A stretch of DNA of 18,430 nucleotides from positions 1-18,430 of the forward strand of contig DASQGX010000233.1 in assembly GCA_035632395.1 (NCBI GenBank), written 5' to 3'. A program made the position numbers and the translations under genes. Positions within the stretch are counted from its first letter, which is position 1. The number at the start of each line of letters is the position of its first letter. The stretch is from REEB95 sp035632395 (GTDB lineage Bacteria > Pseudomonadota > Alphaproteobacteria > ATCC43930 > CGMCC-115725). Shown one piece after another: positions 15,015 to 18,430 of this stretch. The notes beneath the pieces were generated by a model. It ran no database searches. It was given only the letters and a program-made list of their open reading frames with translations, and was not told where the DNA came from.

Positions 15015-15188
15015 ATGTTGCGATGGGCGCTGTTCTTTCTCGTCATCTCGGTCGTTGCCGGCGTCTTCGGCTTTACCGGGATTTCGGCCGCGGCAGCCGG
15101 AATCGCGAAGGTTCTGTTCTTGATTTTCGTCGCGATTTTCCTGGCGCTGCTGGTTCTCGGGTTGATGGCCGGTAACGCGCTGTTCTAG
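15015..15188 (+). CDS. DUF1328 (YtjA-family) small membrane protein
   Basis: The 57-residue protein consists almost entirely of two membrane helices (about 4-25 and 30-52). It carries the family core VAGVFGFTGISAAAAGIAKV. The length is typical of the family, which is common in proteobacteria and often stress-associated; its molecular role is unknown. Start ATG 15015 is set by AGGGAG at 15002-15007. The frame is open upstream but shows no membrane or family similarity there. It diverges from the catabolic array and has its own EcfG-like promoter, so it is probably regulated separately from its neighbours. Confidence 0.93.
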   Translation: MLRWALFFLVISVVAGVFGFTGISAAAAGIAKVLFLIFVAIFLALLVLGLMAGNALF

Positions 15189-15258
15189 GCGGGCGGAAAA
15201 TTTCGCTGCGCAGCCGGCGTTCGGGCAGCTATTTTGCCGCTTGCAACCCCGAGGCGTC

Positions 15259-16125
15259 ATGAGGCTCTGCCGCTTCAACGACAATCGCATCGGCATCGTC
15301 CGCGGTGGCGTGGTGCACGACGTGACCGCGATCGTCGACGAGTTGCCGGCGCAACGTTATCCGCTGGCGCTCGGTGATCCCTTGATCGCGCGCCTCGACG
15401 CGTTGCGGCCGAAGCTCGAGAGGCTCGCCGACCAGGCCAAACCGGTGCCAGTCGCTGCCGTGCGGCTGCTCAGCCCGGTTGCCAATCCGTCGAAGATCAT
15501 CGGCACGCCGGTGAATTACCACGCACATCGGCTCGAAGCCGACAAGGACAAGGAGATCGCGGTCTATTCGCCGTCGACCCGCGCGCGGCCGATCGAGGAG
15601 CAGGGCCTGTTCCTCAAGGCGATCAGCGCGCTGGTCGGACCGTCCGAAGGCGTTGCGGTGCGCTTTCCCGACCGCCGCACCGACCATGAAGCCGAGCTTG
15701 GCCTGGTCATCGGCAAGCGCGCCGCCAACGTTCCCGAGGACAAGGCGCTCGACTACGTCGCCGGATACGCCATCGCACTCGACATGGTTGTGCGCGGTTC
15801 CGAGGACCGCAGTTTCCGCAAGTCGATCGATACTTACGCCGTGCTCGGCCCGTGGCTAGTGACAGCCGACGAGGTCGGCGATCCGTCGAAGCTCGCCTTC
15901 TCGCTCAAGGTCAACGGCGAGACGCGCCAGGCGTCGAACACCAGCCTGATGGTGATGAGCATTCCGCGCCAAATCGCTTGGGCCTCGACGTTCTACACGC
16001 TTCTGCCCGGCGACATCATCATGACCGGAACGTGCGAAGGCGTCGCGCGCGTCATCCCCGGCGATACCATGACGCTTGAGTTCGAGCGCATCGGCCGGAT
16101 GGAGGTTCCGGTCCGCAGCGCTTAA
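15259..16125 (+). CDS. Fumarylacetoacetate hydrolase (FAH) family protein
   Basis: The 288-residue protein is a FAH-fold metalloenzyme. The N-terminal small domain (about 1-70) is followed by the catalytic domain beginning IIGTPVNYHAH. Metal-ligand candidates are Glu144 and Glu146 (TDHEAELGLVIGK) and Asp175 (YAIALDMVVRG). The C-terminus has the family signature LLPGDIIMTGTCEGVARVIPGD. The family hydrolyses, hydrates, isomerises or decarboxylates 2-oxo or beta-diketo acids late in aromatic and other ring-degradation pathways. Start ATG 15259 follows GAGG; an in-frame TTG at 15241 is less likely. It is 70 bases after DUF1328 on the same strand but may act with the catabolic array across the divergent region, because an MhpC-like hydrolase and a FAH enzyme commonly occur in one pathway. 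Substrate unknown. Confidence 0.93.
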   Translation: MRLCRFNDNRIGIVRGGVVHDVTAIVDELPAQRYPLALGDPLIARLDALRPKLERLADQAKPVPVAAVRLLSPVANPSKIIGTPVNYHAHRLEADKDKEIAVYSPSTRARPIEEQGLFLKAISALVGPSEGVAVRFPDRRTDHEAELGLVIGKRAANVPEDKALDYVAGYAIALDMVVRGSEDRSFRKSIDTYAVLGPWLVTADEVGDPSKLAFSLKVNGETRQASNTSLMVMSIPRQIAWASTFYTLLPGDIIMTGTCEGVARVIPGDTMTLEFERIGRMEVPVRSA

Positions 16126-16128
16126 AGA

Positions 16129-16689
16129 TCAGTCGCCGCGCATAATTCGGCCGCTATCCGGATCGACGGTGACCGTGCGCACGCGGCCATCTTGTGTCAC
16201 CCAAGCGACGAAATCCGTCCCGACCGGAAGGATCGCGTTGACCTGCACGTAGCCGCGATCGGCCAGCAGATTGAGTGCGCGGGTTTCGCGATCGGCCGCC
16301 GCGCTTGGCGGCGTGATGCGGCCGCTATCCGGATCGACAGTGACGGTATAGGTGCCACGCGGATCGTCGACGGTCGCCTGGTAATCGTGTCCGACCTCAT
16401 GCAAATCACGGAATTGCCCATAGCCTGCCGCGGCGAGATCGTTGAGCGCTGTGGTCTCGCGCTGCTGCGCGGAGGCGGCGACAGTGGCGCAGGCTCCTGC
16501 CGTCCGCGTCGGCTTGAGCGCGGATTTCGGCGGCATCGCCGGACCGGCGGTCGGATTAATCTGCGAAAGCGAGCGCGCGTCCGGTATCGGTGCCGGTGCG
16601 ATCGGCACGGTCACTGTCGCTGGATCCGCCATCGCGGCGCTGGGGACCAGCCAGCTCACGGCGACGACCGCGGCAAGAATCCGATGCAT
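16129..16689 (-). CDS. Secreted protein with two PepSY-like repeats
   Basis: The 186-residue product has a Sec signal (MHRILAAVVAVSWLVPSAAM, cleavage after about residue 21), a Pro/Ala-rich linker (22-75), then two related repeats (about 77-125 and 134-183). Each follows the pattern of a helix with AL..LA..GY, a strand pair, and the end motif TVTVDPDSGRI. This resembles PepSY-type folds, which are often periplasmic inhibitory or binding modules. Start ATG 16689 is set by AAGGAG six bases upstream; the open frame reaches 16767 without support. The two end motifs are also 29-bp near-identical DNA repeats 171 bases apart. The gene faces the FAH gene with only 3 bases between stops. Function is unknown. 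Confidence 0.8.
   Translation of the reverse strand: MHRILAAVVAVSWLVPSAAMADPATVTVPIAPAPIPDARSLSQINPTAGPAMPPKSALKPTRTAGACATVAASAQQRETTALNDLAAAGYGQFRDLHEVGHDYQATVDDPRGTYTVTVDPDSGRITPPSAAADRETRALNLLADRGYVQVNAILPVGTDFVAWVTQDGRVRTVTVDPDSGRIMRGD
16148..16347. repeat. Pair of 29-bp direct repeats within the PepSY-like gene
   Basis: Copies at 16148-16176 and 16319-16347 match at 27 of 29 positions (both contain CGGCCGCTATCCGGATCGAC apart from flanks). The offset is 171 bases, or 57 codons, so both encode the same TVTVDPDSGRI end motif in frame. They mark an internal domain duplication, or later gene conversion between the repeats. Confidence 0.8.
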
Positions 16690-16747
16690 TGCGTGCTCCT
16701 TATTACGGCGGCGCCCGATCAGGCACCGACCACGCAAATTTGGCTCA

Positions 16748-16777
16748 ATTGTACGGTTTTCGCTCAATTTTGGACAA
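16748..16777 (-). promoter_or_regulatory. Candidate sigma70-type promoter of the PepSY-like gene
   Basis: In the minus sense TTGTCC (16777-16772), an 18-base spacer and TACAAT (16753-16748) lie 59 bases before ATG 16689. The direct repeat GCTCAATT (plus sense, 16743 and 16762) overlaps it and could be a regulator site. Confidence 0.45.
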
Positions 16778-16812
16778 GCTGGCGTGTGGTCAAGGTGCGG
16801 TCCGCAGCGCCG

Positions 16813-16842
16813 TTGGGGCGAAGCTAAATTTTGCGTTATAAT
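16813..16842 (+). promoter_or_regulatory. Candidate sigma70-type promoter of the CBS-domain gene
   Basis: TTGGGG (16813-16818), an 18-base spacer and a perfect TATAAT (16837-16842) lie about 72 bases before ATG 16915. Together with the leftward promoter this makes a compact divergent promoter region. Confidence 0.45.
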
Positions 16843-16914
16843 CGGCGCTATCCGGGGGAGCGGTTTGTCCGCCGCACCGGTGCGGGCCGCTCCAACTCAG
16901 CGTGGAGGCGCTCT

Positions 16915-17349
16915 ATGAACGTCGAAGCCATTCTCAAAGCCAAAGGTCGCGAAGTCGCAACCGTTGCGCCCGATGCCGCAGTGTCGGAGGCGGTTCGCTT
17001 GCTGCACAGCCGGGGAATCGGTGCGCTCGTCGTCAGCGCCGACGGCAACCGGCTCGATGGCATCGTCTCCGAGCGCGACCTTGTGCATGCGTTAGCCCAA
17101 CGCGGCGCTTCCGTGCTCGATCAGCGGGTTTCCGAACTGATGACGCGCCGCGTCGTCACCTGCACGCCGAACGACACGATCGCGGAGCTGATGGCCGAAA
17201 TGACCCGCCGCCGGATCCGTCACCTGCCAGTCGTCGATCGCGGCCACCTCGTCGGTCTCGTCAGCATCGGCGACCTGGTGAAAAACCGTCTCGAGGAAAT
17301 GGAATTCGAAACCACGTCGCTGCGGCAGTTCATCGCCGGCGCCGCCTAA
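16915..17349 (+). CDS. Two-CBS-domain protein
   Basis: The 144-residue protein is a stand-alone CBS (Bateman) pair: CBS1 at about 8-62 (GIGALVVSADGNRLDGIVSERDL) and CBS2 at about 75-128 (MTRRVVTCTPNDTIAE, then RIRHLPVVDRGHLVGLVSIGDLV). Such modules bind adenosine nucleotides and report energy or redox state to partner proteins; no attached enzyme is present. Start ATG 16915 is set by GGAGG (16904-16908) six bases upstream. The frame open to 16831 has no other support. It is transcribed divergently from the PepSY-like gene. Its TAA stop overlaps the otsB stop by CTAA (17346-17349). The partner cannot be inferred. Confidence 0.94.
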   Translation: MNVEAILKAKGREVATVAPDAAVSEAVRLLHSRGIGALVVSADGNRLDGIVSERDLVHALAQRGASVLDQRVSELMTRRVVTCTPNDTIAELMAEMTRRRIRHLPVVDRGHLVGLVSIGDLVKNRLEEMEFETTSLRQFIAGAA

Positions 17350-18104
17350 TCGGCGGCAAGCCCGTCTTCGAGCCAGCGGATCACGGCGGCGACGCCGTCG
17401 AGGCGATAGCGTGCGCCGCTGTTGCCGTCGCCAACATGGACTGCAAAGCCGCCGAGCCGGTTGACCGCGGTAAAGCCTTCCTCGTCCGTCCGGTCATCGC
17501 CGACGAAGATCGGTCGCCGCCCGCGGAATTCGGGCTCGATGAGAAACGCTTGTGCAGCACGGCCCTTATTCGCCGCCTGCGGACGAAGCTCGACCACCAT
17601 CTTGCCAGCCAGCGTCGCGAGGCGATTGTGCGATAGGCGGACAGCCTCCTCCGCGATTTGGCGACAGGGGTCGGCGAGTTCCGGCCGGCTGCGATAATGG
17701 ATAGCGATCGCCAGCCCCTTGTCCTCGACTGTCGCGCCGGATGTCGCCGCCGCAAACTGACGCAAGACGGGACGGATCAAGTCGAGAGCAGGATCCGGCG
17801 CAGGGCGATGAACAATGCCGGTCGCGCTGCGCCATTCGAGACCGTGAATGCCTGCAGCGGCGCCGGTATAGCCGGCGAGAAAACGTGCGAGCTCGCCAAG
17901 CGGTCGGCCGCTGATAACAGCGAGCGCGCCACCCACTTGCGCCGCGACACGTTGTAGCAGATCCGACAGACCCGCTGCGACTTCGATGCGTTCCGGCGTC
18001 GCGGCGATTTCGACCAGCGTGCCGTCAAAATCGAGGAACAGCGCGTCGCGGCGCGAGAGCCTCGGTGGCGGTTGAGAAACGGCATGGTGGCTTGCGGCGG
18101 TCAT
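17346..18104 (-). CDS. otsB: Trehalose-6-phosphate phosphatase
   Basis: The 252-residue HAD-superfamily enzyme removes phosphate from trehalose-6-phosphate, the second step of OtsA-OtsB trehalose synthesis in the cytoplasm. Motif I is LFLDFDGTLVEI, with nucleophile Asp25 and acid/base Asp27. ISGRPLGEL (64-72) and HGLEW (88-92) follow, then Lys180 (LRPQAANKG) and motif IV VGDDRTDEEGF (201-211). All are typical of OtsB, and the length is normal. Start ATG 18104 is the first reasonable one; the frame is open to 18149 only through a TTG. The ribosome site is weak. otsA is not in the window and could lie beyond the right edge. Confidence 0.93.
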   Translation of the reverse strand: MTAASHHAVSQPPPRLSRRDALFLDFDGTLVEIAATPERIEVAAGLSDLLQRVAAQVGGALAVISGRPLGELARFLAGYTGAAAGIHGLEWRSATGIVHRPAPDPALDLIRPVLRQFAAATSGATVEDKGLAIAIHYRSRPELADPCRQIAEEAVRLSHNRLATLAGKMVVELRPQAANKGRAAQAFLIEPEFRGRRPIFVGDDRTDEEGFTAVNRLGGFAVHVGDGNSGARYRLDGVAAVIRWLEDGLAAD

Positions 18105-18235
18105 TGATGTGATCGCGACGGGCGCGATGAATGCGATCCGAACCGGCAATTGTGGCGGAATTCGGACGCTTCGCGCGATGGCCGCCTCCGTGTCGACGAC
18201 AGCCGTGAGTGCCGATTCGGTGTGCGATGTTGAGA

Positions 18236-18266
18236 CACTGCGGGCCTTTCTTGCTGCACTGCGGGC
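18236..18266. repeat. 10-bp direct repeat CACTGCGGGC
   Basis: Exact copies at 18236-18245 and 18257-18266 are offset by 21 bases, two helical turns. This is a spacing that suits paired regulator binding. Confidence 0.4.
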
Positions 18267-18298
18267 TCTAAATCATTGGGCGAATCGCGCCAAGCTGT

Positions 18299-18321
18299 GC
18301 CAAATTTGTGCCCTATTTGGC
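18299..18321. promoter_or_regulatory. Inverted repeat GCCAAAT-N9-ATTTGGC
   Basis: Perfect 7-bp arms (18299-18305 and 18315-18321) flank 9 bases. A TGTGCC direct repeat at 18296 and 18307 overlaps it with 11-base spacing. The loop is long and there is no T tract, so an operator is more likely than a terminator. Confidence 0.4.
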
Positions 18322-18413
18322 GGTTTAGATTTCAAACGGTCGGCTGTCGCGGGCCGTGCGTCGAACGCGCATAGCGGAGCGTTCCATTCTCGGTAATGCC
18401 CGCTGCCAACGAC

Positions 18414-18420
18414 GGAGGTG
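18414..18420 (+). promoter_or_regulatory. Strong Shine-Dalgarno for a gene starting beyond the right edge
   Basis: GGAGGTG lies 10 bases from the window end with no ATG, GTG or TTG at a suitable distance inside. A plus-strand start codon is expected at or just past 18430. Confidence 0.5.
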
Positions 18421-18430
18421 GGGATATAGC

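Larger units (their letters stand above)
18105..18430. other. Non-coding right-end region with repeats
   Basis: No convincing gene lies in these 326 bases. The region holds a 10-bp direct repeat, an inverted repeat and a terminal ribosome site (listed separately). It therefore looks like a divergent regulatory region between otsB and a rightward gene outside the window. Confidence 0.6.

Noticed and set aside
1..18430. CRISPR array, insertion sequence, phage or toxin-antitoxin module
   Set aside because: No regularly spaced repeats, transposase or integrase motifs, or paired small ORFs were found. The repeats seen are isolated pairs.

Overview
The window is GC-rich chromosomal DNA with tightly packed genes. 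It most resembles an alphaproteobacterium of the Hyphomicrobiales (Bradyrhizobium/Xanthobacteraceae-like). The basis is gene content and style: several orphan periplasmic binding proteins, a PleC/DivJ-style sensor kinase, a DUF1328 small membrane protein behind a perfect EcfG-type promoter (GGAAC-N16-CGTT), a CBS-pair protein and otsB. This is inference; no rRNA or tRNA gene was seen to confirm it.

Left part (1-3670). The 5' end of a Tat-exported protein runs off the left edge on the minus strand. A gene-poor stretch follows, holding a decayed short-chain dehydrogenase (about 717-1129, broken by an internal deletion and frameshifts) and a doubtful 30-residue membrane ORF. Then comes a large membrane sensor histidine kinase (1556-3670).

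Central part (3694-14861) is transport and catabolism. On the plus strand the kinase is followed after 23 bases by a branched-chain-amino-acid-type binding protein (Peripla_BP_6), then an amidase. A MetE-C-like zinc methyltransferase-family protein (minus) and an NMT1/SsuA-type binding protein (plus) diverge from each other. The core is a five-gene minus-strand array running from 14861 down to 8615: alpha/beta hydrolase, luciferase-like flavin monooxygenase, a second NMT1-type binding protein, a thiamine-diphosphate enzyme and a second amidase. Two junctions overlap by 4 bp (ATGA and GTGA), indicating translational coupling. The two NMT1-type binding proteins are clear paralogues. No permease or ATPase gene is present for any of the three binding proteins. 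The set reads as an uptake-and-degradation pathway for an unidentified, probably amide- or nitrogen-containing, organic compound: oxygenation, C-C or ester hydrolysis, ThDP-dependent C-C chemistry and amide hydrolysis. The substrate cannot be read from sequence.

Right part (14862-18430). A DUF1328 protein, a fumarylacetoacetate-hydrolase-family enzyme, a secreted protein with two PepSY-like repeats, a two-CBS-domain protein and trehalose-6-phosphate phosphatase (otsB) follow. Convergent neighbours are packed very tightly: stop codons overlap at CTAG (6262-6265) and CTAA (17346-17349), and other pairs are 3 to 9 bases apart. The last 326 bases are non-coding with repeat structure and end in a strong Shine-Dalgarno sequence, so another plus-strand gene probably starts just beyond the edge.
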